Below are positions 54,603 to 64,000 of a stretch of 64,000 bases of DNA, piece after piece. Below the pieces are notes generated by a model that was not told the DNA's origin, made no database searches, and was given only the letters and a program-made list of their open reading frames with translations. Origin of the DNA: Gentiana macrophylla (taxonomy: Eukaryota; Streptophyta; Magnoliopsida; Gentianales; Gentianaceae); contig CM047814.1 in the NCBI GenBank assembly GCA_026214975.1, forward strand, positions 22,698,058-22,762,057, given 5' to 3'. Within the stretch, counting starts at the first letter, position 1. Each line of letters starts with the position of its first letter. The position numbers and the translations under genes were made by a program.

Positions 54603-54617
54603 TGGCTCCGTTACCGG
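54603..54617 (+). other. Primer binding site of element E
   Basis: TGGCTCCGTTACCGG, shared with element B. Confidence 0.8.
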
Positions 54618-54945
54618 AAAAGCATCAATATCATTCTCGTCAAGATCATTTGCTCCACCGCAAGAGTGATCTCACGGCGGCGCACAAGGTTGGATAAGCG
54701 ATCGGATCGTCACAACCGGAAGGAACTCCTTCATCATCATCATCACATGCAAACTCGCTTTCGAGTCCATCTATAAACGTAAAGGTTGGTTAAATCTCTA
54801 GCTCGAGTTTCTTAATCATCAAAGATTCAAAAGAACAAGAGCCCTTAAACTATCGCTTTACTCCCAAACATACCAACTCAGAAAATCATCAAAACTACTA
54901 GCCAAATATCCCCATTTCGCACATACCCACAAAACTCTTCTAAAA

Positions 54946-56290
54946 ATGGTTGGAGGAAAAGCTATAAACCCTACCACCCCAAATAAGCAAATTCACAGAA
55001 CCCCCATGAAGAAGGGAGGAGAAAACCGAAAGGTGATTTCTTACGGGGGTGGTCTTTGAGGAGGATGTCACGCCCGGACATGAGGATTTCATCTGAGGAA
55101 AAAACTTCGTGCCCGCCAATTGCGTGAGGAGAATTTAGCGGGAACTTCGTTTGAATGCTACGATGGCGATATAAGGCATCCGTACCGCCAAATTGAATAG
55201 ATTAGCCTTGCGAGGCACATATGGAGTATGTAGAAGAAATGCGGTTGGGAAATGAGCTTTTAATCGGCGGGCTTCCACCTCGGCTATCCGAAAATTCAAA
55301 TCTCCCCAACCCGCACCACTCGAAAATCAATCGGCAGCGGCTCCCAAAAAACTCAAGCTCGACAAATGAAACACAGGGGAGCGGGTCATGCGACGTCGCG
55401 GAAGAGATCGACTTTGTTCGATGGGGCCCATGGGCGACGCATGGTGCGACTCCCGAACACAAAGAAATAAATCGATTTACACTCGCATGGAGGCGGGGGA
55501 TTCTCGGATAAAAGGGGGTTATCACGGGGAACATACCCATCCCGAGAATAAGGAAGAGTTGGGGGTAATGAAAAAAAAGCGAGATAGAGGAATTACAACG
55601 CGGGGCCAAAGGAGCAAAGGTCGTTCCCCTTGGGAACAAGTGTGCTTCACCACGATATTTTGAAAGAAGCGCCATGAGGGGAACGCATTATCCCAACTTT
55701 ACCAATTATCATGGAATAACAGATCCGTTGGATGGCTATCCGCCTTTCAAAGCGAGATCGGTTGTATGCGCTAGCGAGGATGCATGGTGCATTGCTTTTG
55801 TGGGGTCTATGCGGGGATAGAGCCGCGTAATGGATTCGAGGTCTACCTCCGGCCTCGGTTACATCGTGGGACGACCTCATTAACAAGTTCATAGCGGAGT
55901 TCCGATCGGTGGGGACCAAAGAAAACACACATCGATCTATCTGAGGTCCGTCGAGGCGAGCGAGGAACTCGCGGCTAATACGGCGATTCTATAAAGTTTA
56001 TGAGCTAACGAGAGGCTGGCGGATAACGTCGTGATGAGCGGCCGAAGCGAGATTGAGTCCGGGTACCTGAAATCATTCTTCGCGCTAACCCCACCAACGA
56101 ACTTGCGAGGAGATGTTGAGCTCGACGAGGAAGTGCGTCGCGACAAATGGGTAATGAGGAGCATCTTCCTCGAGTAAAAATAAACAGAGGTGGCGCGATC
56201 CGCGAAAGATACCAGCAGAGGTAATGAACGGGACATCAAGAAACCGGTAAGTTCAAAGAGGAGCATTTACCCCCATCAACATCTCCTACA
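54946..56290 (+). pseudogene. Gag of element E (frameshifted)
   Basis: ATG at 54946 gives MVGGKAINPTTPNK, homologous to the gag start of element B. Later pieces include HMEYVEEMRLGNELL (55219-55265), YPNFTNYHGITDPLD-type coding near 55695-55735 and the core zone near 55960-56110 (EELAANTAIL-like and SGYLKSFFALTPPTN-like in alternating frames). Frames change at intervals of tens of codons. The order and length match gag of element B. Confidence 0.8.
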
Positions 56291-57340
56291 CTCAAATGCT
56301 AAGCGAGGTTCGAGATGAAGTACCCGAGCCTTATCCCATGGTCGCAGATTCACGTCGCGACGCTAGCAAATCTGTGGGTACCACCAGGATAAAGGTCACA
56401 CGACCGAGGAGTGCATCTGATTTAAGCGTCGCGGTGGAGAAGTTACTTGCTCGCGGCGGCCACGACGAGATACAAGCAAAACGGCTGGGGGTCAGATAGG
56501 CGGAATCAACAGACCCGCCAATTTGATCGGAGTATAAGGATGATAACCGAGACTCCGCCCGGCAACAATCAAATTAAAGTCGCATTGGCTCGATCAACAA
56601 ACATGTGGAAAACCGATTGCTTTATGAAAAACGAGAGCCACTTTGGCTTTTACTCGAAGTGAGTTGGTGACTTCGACCAATCTTTGAGACATGTGTTTGT
56701 GTGTGTCGGCGGTTATCAACCGTGCATGCGTAAAGCGGGTGATGATCGACACGGAGCTTGCCGTGACATTCTATACTCTGATTGCTTGAGAGTTGGGATT
56801 TGGCGACTCGGTTTGAGGCCGCTGCGGCACCCTTGAGGGTTTACAAATCACAAAGTAAGTGTCAAGGGGCCATCGATTTAGACGCGTGCAAATGGGCGAT
56901 TATCGCCTTTTAGAAACGAGAAAAGGTTGCTTTCTTGGTGGTCGACCTCACAATCCAACTACAATATGATCTTAGGGATACCGGCTCTACGTCAATTTCG
57001 GATGGTAACCTCCATCCTCATCGGGCAAAAGTTTTATGTTGGTGATCGATTGGAACGTCCATCGGCCCGAGCCATGCGCAGTCCTCAATTATATCGAGAA
57101 ATGAGGATCCGAGGCTAAGAGACCACGGATTGGGGTACCGGAAGTTGAAGGAATGGTAAGCATGATCGGGAATGTGAGCGAGCAAGCGCCCGGTGAGTTG
57201 GAATGTGAAACGCTACAAGTCGTGGATGAGCCCGATTTCAACTGCTTTGAAGATGAACTAGTAGAGATAGTCATCAACGAGGGTACCACCCGAGCAAAAG
57301 ATTAAATTTGGGGCTAGGTTAAGCTCTGCTTTGAGAGAAG
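56291..57340 (+). pseudogene. Gag zinc finger and protease, element E
   Basis: At 56371-56412 one frame reads CGYHQDKGHTTEEC, an intact CxxH-x4-H-x4-C finger. The neighbouring EKLLARGGHDE matches KMLARGRHNH in element B. The protease zone near 56740-56790 reads MIDT then a frame break inside the expected DTGS, followed by YNMILGIPALRQF near 56960 (normally SxYNxILGRPxL). Functional in family terms, but broken here. Confidence 0.8.
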
Positions 57341-58260
57341 AAGAGTGGTAAAGATGCTAAAGGAAAACACGAGTGCCTTTGCATGGGTTGTCACAGATAT
57401 CACGAGGGTCCAGGCCGAAAGTCGCCTCCATCATCTCGAAAGGGATTCAACCGTCAAACCGGTACAACAAATGAGCACGCCGGTTTTCATACGAAAAAGA
57501 GGCATTTGTAAAGATAGAGGTACGAAAGCTTCTTGAAGCGGGTATCATAAAGGAGCTTGCTTATCCTACCGGCTTGCAAATGTGGTAATGGTCAAGAAGC
57601 ATAACGGCAAGTGGAGGATGTGCGTGGACTTCACCGATCTCAACAAAGCTTGTCCCAAAGATCCTTATCAACTCCTCGAATAGATAGATTGGTGGATTCG
57701 ATTTACGGCTTTGAGGTGTTGAGTTTTTGGATGCATACTCGAGGGTATCATCAGTCACGAATGGCTGAATCCGACAAGGAGATGACCGCCTTCGTGAGTC
57801 GCTTTGGGGCCTTTACTACTATGAGATGATGCCGTTTGGGTTGAAAAATGCGGGTTCGACGTATCAGCGGATGGTCAACCAAGTTTTCACTCGCAAATCG
57901 GAAGGAATATGGAGGCTTATATAGATGACATGGTGGTGAAGTCGACGGAGGATGAGCCACGTTGGCGATCTTCGAGAAACTCTCAACAATGTTAAAAAGC
58001 ACTCTATGAAACTCAATCCACCAAAATGTACATTTGGGGTTCGGCGGGCAAGTTTACGGGTTTTATGGTTAGCCGTCGCGGCATCGAGGCAAACCGGAAA
58101 AGATACAAGCTCTCCTCGATATGAAGGAGCCCACAACGATCAAGGAAGTTCAAAGGCTAAACGGCGCGATTATCGCACTTGGTCGCTTATAAAGTCATCC
58201 GAAAAGTGTCTTCCTTCTTTAAAAATTACGAAAGGAGATAAGACATTTTAGTAGAAGTGG
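57341..58260 (+). pseudogene. Reverse transcriptase, element E
   Basis: Readable pieces: ENTSAFAWVVTDIT (57363), VDFTDLNKACPKDPYQL (57627), GYHQ and MAESDKEMTAF (57745-57790), MMPFGLKNAGSTYQRMVNQVF (57825-57890; written MMPFGLKNAGSTYQ and RMVNQVF) and EAYIDDMVVKS (57912) with an intact YIDD at 57918-57929. The thumb follows, with SMKLNPPKCTFGV and EPTTIKEVQRLNG. Single-base losses occur in homopolymers, for example at CTCCTCGAATAG near 57672. Confidence 0.9.
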
Positions 58261-59200
58261 AATGTTCGCAAGCTTTTCAAGCTCTGAAAGAGTATCTGGG
58301 CAAGCCACCTCTCTTAGTCATCCGGCGGTAGGGGATGTGCTATTTTTGTATCTAGCGGCTTGAGTTGAAATTGCGCGCCGCCGTTCTTGTAAAAGAGGCC
58401 GGAACCTCCGAATCCCGTGTTTTATGTAAGTAAAGCTCTCATCCGGTGAGAGCCGCTATTTTAACATTGAAAAATTAGCTTACTCTCTTGTTATTCTTTG
58501 CCCGCAAACTCGGGGCTACTTCACATCCCATACAATAATTGTTTTAACAGACAATCCGATCGACAAATTTTGCACAAACCGGACCTTTCAGGTCGCCTCC
58601 TCCGGGTGGGCAATCGAAATTACCGAGTTTGATATCGGTATCAACCTAGAACGCAATCAAGGGGCAAACCTTGCCGACTTCATCGTAGAAACAAGTTTTA
58701 ACTCGCCACGACCAAACTTCGCTTTATGCCAATCGGACCCGCAGAGGTCGAGGAGCGAGACGAGCAATGTTGGGTCATTGTGCGTCGGCGGGGCATCGAG
58801 TCGGAATGGTTGTGGAGCGCGAGTCATTTTAATGGAGCCGGAACTACTGAGAGGAGATCGAAAAGGCTTTAAGGTTTGAGTTTGCCGCCACGAATAATCG
58901 GGCCGAGTATGAAGCGATCATAGCGGGGCTCAAACTTGCAAAGGAGTTAAACGTAGAGAATGTGGAGGTTTATTGTGACTCTCGACTTATCGTCAAACAA
59001 ATCTCGGGGATTATGACACGCGTTGTGATATTCTCGAAAAATACGGTAAGGTTGTCCGAAAGCTAACAACGGGTTTTCAATATTGCGAATTTATCGAGAA
59101 TCAAAGAGAGGACAACGAGCGGCGGACTACTTATCAAAACTCTCTGCGGAGGAGGAGCTCGCGGACCCTTCCATCATAATTGAATATTTAGCGGCGCCTC
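58261..59200 (+). pseudogene. RNase H region, element E
   Basis: The RT connection is traceable (CSQAFQALKEYLGKPPLL near 58267, ITEFDIGINL near 58620). The RNase H landmarks ATNNRAEYEAIIAGLKLA (58890-58945) and VYCDSRLIVKQI (58968-59005) are readable in alternating frames; the first Asp motif (normally YVDGA) is disrupted near 58770. Confidence 0.8.
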
Positions 59201-60483
59201 AATCGAGGCGGCAGAGATTATGGATATAGATACATCACCTGTGGTCGCATGTTGGATAGATGAGATACAAGCATACATCGAAACGGGCATTTTGCCCGAT
59301 GAGGCGGATAAATCACGCACCCTCAGAAGAAGAGCTGCGAAGTATGTCATCATGAGCGGAGTTCTTTATAGAAGGTCGGCTACAAAGCCCGCTTTTACGG
59401 TGTGTTCGACAAGAGGAAAGCTTGGTGATTCTAAACGAGATTCACCAAGGCGTGTCGCGGAGGACATCCGACAAGCCGCTCTACGGCACAAAAGGTTTTA
59501 ACCGCCGGGTATTCTTGGCCTAGTATTCTTAAGGACTCGAGAAGCTAGTCGGGGAATGTCCTAAATGTCGAAGCATCACGGATATCCCGATTACCATCAT
59601 CGAAGCGAGCATTGTGGTCGCACCTTGGCCTTTCGACATGTGGGGACTCGATCTAATCGGACCATTTCCACCAGGAAGAGGCGGATGCAAAGTTATCATA
59701 GTAGCCGTCGATTATTTTACAAAAGCGGATTGAGGCCAAACCTATGGTTAAGATAACCGCAAAAGCGGCGGGTTACTTTTGCACGATCAAATTTTCTCGT
59801 TTTGGCGTTCGCGGCGGTGGTGTCGGACCACGGTCCACAATTTCGTCTGGATTTTTCAAACCTTTGCGCGAAATTCAAGGTAAAGCATTGGCAATCATCT
59901 GTAGCATATCCACGGGGTAACGGTCAAGGCGAGGCCGGCAATAAGCAAGTAATTAAGATGCTAAAGAAAAGTGTGGATGATAAAGCAAAAGCAGGAGGAT
60001 AGGTAGACGAGTTGCCCGCCATCTTATGGTCTCTCCGCACCACCATCAAAACACCAACAGGTGAAACTCCTTTTGCTTTAACTTATGGAGCGGAGGCAAT
60101 GAGTCCGGTCGAGATGGCCTGCCAAGCATCAGTTCGCTCTTTACGACCCCAAGGATAATGCGTTGAATAAACAAATCAATCTCGATCTGGTAGAAGAAAA
60201 AAGAGTAATGACCTATCAGCGGTTGTTAAACTACAAGCAGATAGCGAAGAGAGAGCATGATAAACGTATCCGCGACCACTCGTTCAAAGTGGGGATTTTC
60301 GTTCTTCGCAATAGGAAAGCAACGGGCATGGAACTGACAAGGGTAAACTTACAATGAATCAGGAAGGACCTTGCTCGGTGGCAAAGGAGATCAAAAAAGG
60401 AACCTATGTCTTGAAGAACCACAGAAGGTTCTGAGCTCAACAGGCCTTGGCATGCGGATAATCTTAAGAGATACTATATGTAA
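59201..60483 (+). pseudogene. Integrase, element E
   Basis: Frame 59220-59501 starts MDIDTSPVVACWIDEI, continues to a degenerate HHCC region near 59440, and shifts. The core shows WPFDMWGLDLIGPF (59630-59672), VAVDYFTK (59702) and VSDHGPQF (59820-59843) with the catalytic Asp intact. YPRGNGQGEAGNKQ follows, then LWSLRTTIKTPTGETPF and KREHDKRIRDHSF. It ends with NLKRYYM near 60480, as in element B. Several one-base indels break it. Confidence 0.9.
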
Positions 60484-61092
60484 TAATCGGATAGGGTTAT
60501 GGCCATCCTCTTGTCAACGATAAAGAGCGTCTAGGCTTTCTTTGTAAATTTTATCATCTAGCGGGGTGATCAAAATTTTATAAATCAATTTTACATCCCT
60601 TCTCACAAAGACATTTTACTCGAGCGAGAGAAATTTTTAAGCAAAGGTCTCGGTTTCCCTTAACCTTTGTCAAAAGTGGGGGCAATATGAGGAGTTTTTT
60701 TTTCAAGAAACCCCACGCCGCCAAATCTCATATCAAACAGAAGGCCACCCCCCGGAAATTTAATTTCAAAAAGCAGTATCTTTGACATTAGATTTAGCGA
60801 GAGCGAATAGCGACTAAACAATTGGCTTAGATAAGATTCAAGGAGGCACCAATTGAAATACAACGGCTTTGGAATCTTATCTAACCCAAGGGGATTGATC
60901 GGACTCAATTACAATAACGAGAGGCAAACAAGCAAATATGGCGAACAGAAAGCAAACCTCAATATACAAATTGCAAATGGAAAAGTAAGGAGTTATGCGG
61001 AAAAGTAAAAATAAGTTGCAAATTACAAATCAAGTAAAGGCAAAGTCAAAACAGAATTTACAAGCGGATCGGGACAAAAGCAAAGCTAAGCT
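60484..61092. other. Spacer between pol and antisense gene, element E
   Basis: No gene. It carries GTCAAAAGTGGGGGCAAT near 60669-60686, which looks like a polypurine tract but is not next to an LTR. No tandem array of the element A type is evident. Confidence 0.55.
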
Positions 61093-64000
61093 TCATCCAA
61101 GGTAATTTGTCTTCGTTTTGAATATTGGCGAGTGAAGGAGGGGTGGAGTAGCTTGTCGACTTCGACTCGGAGGAAGCAGCGAATGCGCTTGCCAATGATC
61201 GATCTTGATTCGCTCGTGAGTTTCCTCACCATCTCCACCTTCGTCGACCGGTTCGAGCTCGCGACGAACTAATTCCCTCAGATTATTTTCTACAACAAAG
61301 AGAGTGACCCAATCGAGAGCAAGCTTTGGAGCATAGGCCTCGAGCTCCTTATCCGAATAAGGAATCCGCGCATGGAAAGCCCTTAGTTCCTCATCGAAAG
61401 GGTGTGTGAGAATCCGGTCTCGCAAAGTTTCAACATCCGGATCCTCACTACCCCGGCCCATAAACAATGAGCAAGGTGATAGCCGCCCTGGTGAAAGCCC
61501 ATAACAAAGCGTAAATCGACCTCGGCGCTCTTATCGGCCATCTTCGATTCATAACGGCGAGTGCACGATGAGCATCGTCGCGTTTAGCTTGAAGTCGCTC
61601 CATCAAATCGAGATAACTCTTGAGCTTTGGCCATACGCTCGCATGCAAGCTCCTCGATCGGGCGGCGTCTCGCTCGGCCTCTATCCGCACTTTGTCGGCT
61701 TCCGCCCGAAGTCTGGCCGGCTTCTACCCGCGATTTATCGACCACATCGCGCCTTATCGGCCGCTACCAGCGCGCTGCGCTCTTGAGCAGCGCCCACTCC
61801 AGGTAACTTTCTTCTCTGCGATCAATTTGCTTCACTTTGTCCTTCTCAGACTCCAACTCGCCGTGAAGCTGCGCCATTGTGTCATGGGACTTTTCCAATG
61901 CTTTCTTGGACTCGTCCGCCGCTTTAGCACTATCAGCACTCAGGGATATGGTCTCGATATGGTCGTTTATAAAGCGGGCCAACCCGATGCCAAAGCGAAA
62001 GGAAAGAGATATCGCGAGTCGAGATCAACTTTGAAAAATAAAGCAAAGACAAATATGGTAAAACAAAGGAAACTTTACCGTGCTCATAACGGTGCGAGCA
62101 GACCCGCGGATCTTGGCGTTGGGGACAAAGGTGCGGCGAGGTGTGATGCAGTCCGCCAGGGCGACCACTATCCGCGATCCCGCGACCGATCTCAAGTTAA
62201 TGTTTGAGGCGGGCCCCACTTCAAGTGCTTTAGGGAGGAACATCTGCGATCCCTTCCGAAATTGCTTTCGCCTTGAAATATTGAGGGGTTGGCTCATAAA
62301 CCCCTCATCCAACCAGACACTGAGGAAGCCCGCCGCCCAGCGAACGCGTTTTTGGGCGGCGTGGTCGATTCGGTGCCAGCGACTGCGGACACCTCGGCAA
62401 GAACCTTCTTGCCTTTATCGGCGGCGGATGTCGAGCCCGCGATAACCTCGGCAACCCTCACCTCTGCCTCTCTATCCGCGGCGGCTTTTTCTTGGTTTCA
62501 TCTTTTGGATTTTTGTGGGGGGAGCATCACGATCGCCGCCCGATGTCATCAATCGCGGACGACCTCTTGAGATCGACCCTTTTCTTTTGACCGGTAGGTG
62601 GCGGCCGAGAGAGTTATGCGCTTCATTGCCTTGTTCGCCCCAATTTGTAGCCACGATGGATTGCACCGATGGCACGGCCGTCTTTTTCACTGCGAGCTTG
62701 AGGTGCCCGCCGCCGCCCATCAGAATGACCGACCTTGGAAGATCGATGCACTTTCACCAATTTGCTCTCATTCACCTCCCGGTCGTCTTCGCCGGAATGA
62801 GAGAGTTCTTGGCCCAGTCAATCTATCCATGGTACACGGAAAGCACGAAGCGTGTTAACGAGATAAATATATGGGGAAACAAGAAAGATGCGAGATGCAA
62901 AAGTAACAAGTAAGAATCCTACTCGGTGCTCGCTTAGAGAATTCGCCTCCACAGGTGGTACATTGGGATGGTAGGCATATAGCATGATGACATTCCCGTA
63001 CCGGTCGGGGTGGGTTGGCAACGGATCGGCAGTGCAAGGGCGCCAACCCCGCGGCGAAGCCCCGCTAACCCAATACGGTTCGCTAATATCGAGAAGCACT
63101 CTCTCAGGTTATGCGCGGGCTTGATCCTCATTCCTACGAGTATAGCCTAGATCATCTTTTATTTCGGCTATGAACCCATCGTCGTCATCCTGGGTTTTGA
63201 TATCTTTGAGGTGTTCGGTTGTCACGAGTTTGCCGGCAGTTTTGCAAAAGGCCATCCCACCCGTGACTCCACCTTCATGCATCTCTTATCCCAGTCCGCT
63301 ACTTTATCTGGGAGGTCGAATAACAAGCGGGGCCGACCACTACTCGGCGACTACGTGGTTGAATCGGCGGCGCCGCCTTCCCGCGAAAAGTAGAAAATAT
63401 AGCAAAGCGCCCATAGAGGTTCGCGCCACTTTCAATCGGTGATTATAATAAAGGATGTCACGACGCGAACAACTCCCAAACTAAGGTCGCAGGGCATCAC
63501 CCTCAGCTCCTCCATAAACTTCACGAAGAATGGGTCGAAGGGAGGCCTGAGTCCGGCAACGAAGTGGTCGAAGTGGAGCCATATGTAATCTTCGGTTTAT
63601 GACGCAAATCCTTGACACATTGTCCGCTCCCATGCTCGCGAATCGATAATCGAGAGGAATGTCATATATAACCCGGCGACGGCGTGTAATCTGTAAGGCT
63701 CCTCATTCCTCCACCGCGAGATATGAGCTCGCGGTCGACACTCTTTTGCGCATTCGATTTCGGCGGTAACTTCCGCGGACTGATCTTGTGCAGACCTTTT
63801 ACTGCTTTCGCGGTCGGCGTCCCAGAATCTAGAAGAACTCGCGGCCCTCCTACCCAACGAACTCAAAGCACCACCACATCCTCATCCTCGTAAATCGCCT
63901 ACTTCCTCAATCTCACCACCGGTAGCGCCACTTTGCCAATAAGAGCGATTTCATCCTCCGGCTCTGCTCTCTTGCTCTCATCAAGTCGAGTCATCGACCA
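61093..64000 (-). pseudogene. Antisense gene (aORF) of element E, partial and frameshifted
   Basis: Minus strand; the 5' end lies beyond the window. The conserved N-terminal domain is visible at 63585-63540 (LHFDHFVAGLRPPFDPF, matching HFDHFYAGFRPPFNPF of copy A) and continues PCDLSLGVVRVVTSF as in copy B. A Ser/Lys/Pro-rich linker occupies about 62870-62080 and ends at a GTAAAG donor (62078) equivalent to intron 2 of copy B. A coiled-coil segment follows (61982-61770, ESKKALEKSHDTMAQLHGELE and similar). The conserved tail FHARIPYSDKELEAY near 61370 matches HPELPYSEDEI. Frames shift often. Confidence 0.75.

Larger units (their letters stand above)
53968..64000 (+). mobile_element. Element E: Tat-lineage element with antisense gene, running off the window
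   Basis: The 5' LTR is at 53968-54600 and the primer site at 54603, followed by gag (54946), protease, RT, RNase H and integrase ending near 60483. A gene on the minus strand then spans 61093 to beyond 64000. The organisation, primer site and LTR start (TGATATACC) match element B. Reading frames are broken by many small indels but comparatively few stops, and catalytic motifs are well kept. The 3' LTR is outside the window. Confidence 0.92.

Noticed and set aside
60669..60686. AAAAGTGGGGGCAAT as the 3' polypurine tract of element E
   Set aside because: No LTR follows it; the antisense gene continues to the right, so the real tract lies outside the window. It might be an internal tract.

Overview
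The window is plant nuclear DNA made almost entirely of transposable elements. No host protein gene, rRNA or tRNA gene, or CRISPR array could be supported. The plant assignment rests on LTR retrotransposons of the Tat, Athila and Copia types, tRNA-derived primer binding sites, TRIM elements, hAT-type elements with 8-bp target duplications and a Helitron-type terminus. A eudicot is likely. Antisense-ORF Tat elements recall Retand of Silene, but I cannot name the host.

Layout. 1-6203: truncated Tat-lineage Ty3/gypsy element A on the minus strand (RT, RNase H and integrase remnants), with an antisense gene on the plus strand and a tandem array between them. 6204-8587: an unassigned LTR-like sequence, then anonymous DNA. 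8588-37413: a second Tat element (B) on the minus strand, delimited by LTRs and a 5-bp duplication (caagc). B has been opened by a Copia LTR fragment (9.7-11.6 kb), a non-autonomous Athila-like element (15181-21541, duplication atacc) and a Copia element (23098-33179, duplication gacca), which itself carries a hAT-type element (25616-26832, duplication agacgcaa). 37414-40740: a non-autonomous gag/protease-only Tat element (C) on the plus strand. 40741-48079: small DNA transposons (two hAT-type, a Helitron 3' end, a 25-bp inverted-repeat pair), a TRIM and 0.3-kb tandem units. 48080-49583: remnant of a relative of C (element D). 49584-52640: truncated Copia element interrupted by a TRIM (51102-51634, duplication aatgg). 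52641-53967: non-coding repeats. 53968-64000: third antisense-gene Tat element (E), plus strand, running off the window.

The most interesting system is the antisense gene. Elements A, B and E each carry, downstream of pol and on the opposite strand, a related gene with a conserved N-terminal domain, a Ser/Lys-rich linker and (in B and E) a coiled-coil C-terminus. Two introns are traceable by conserved splice positions. In B a TATA box lies between the LTR and this gene, suggesting its own promoter. Its introns would be invisible to splicing in the sense genomic RNA and so could survive retrotransposition.

Decay differs by element: element C gag is broken only by in-frame stops, element E mainly by small indels, and the nested Athila-like and Copia elements have near-identical LTRs around non-coding interiors, which implies mobilisation in trans.
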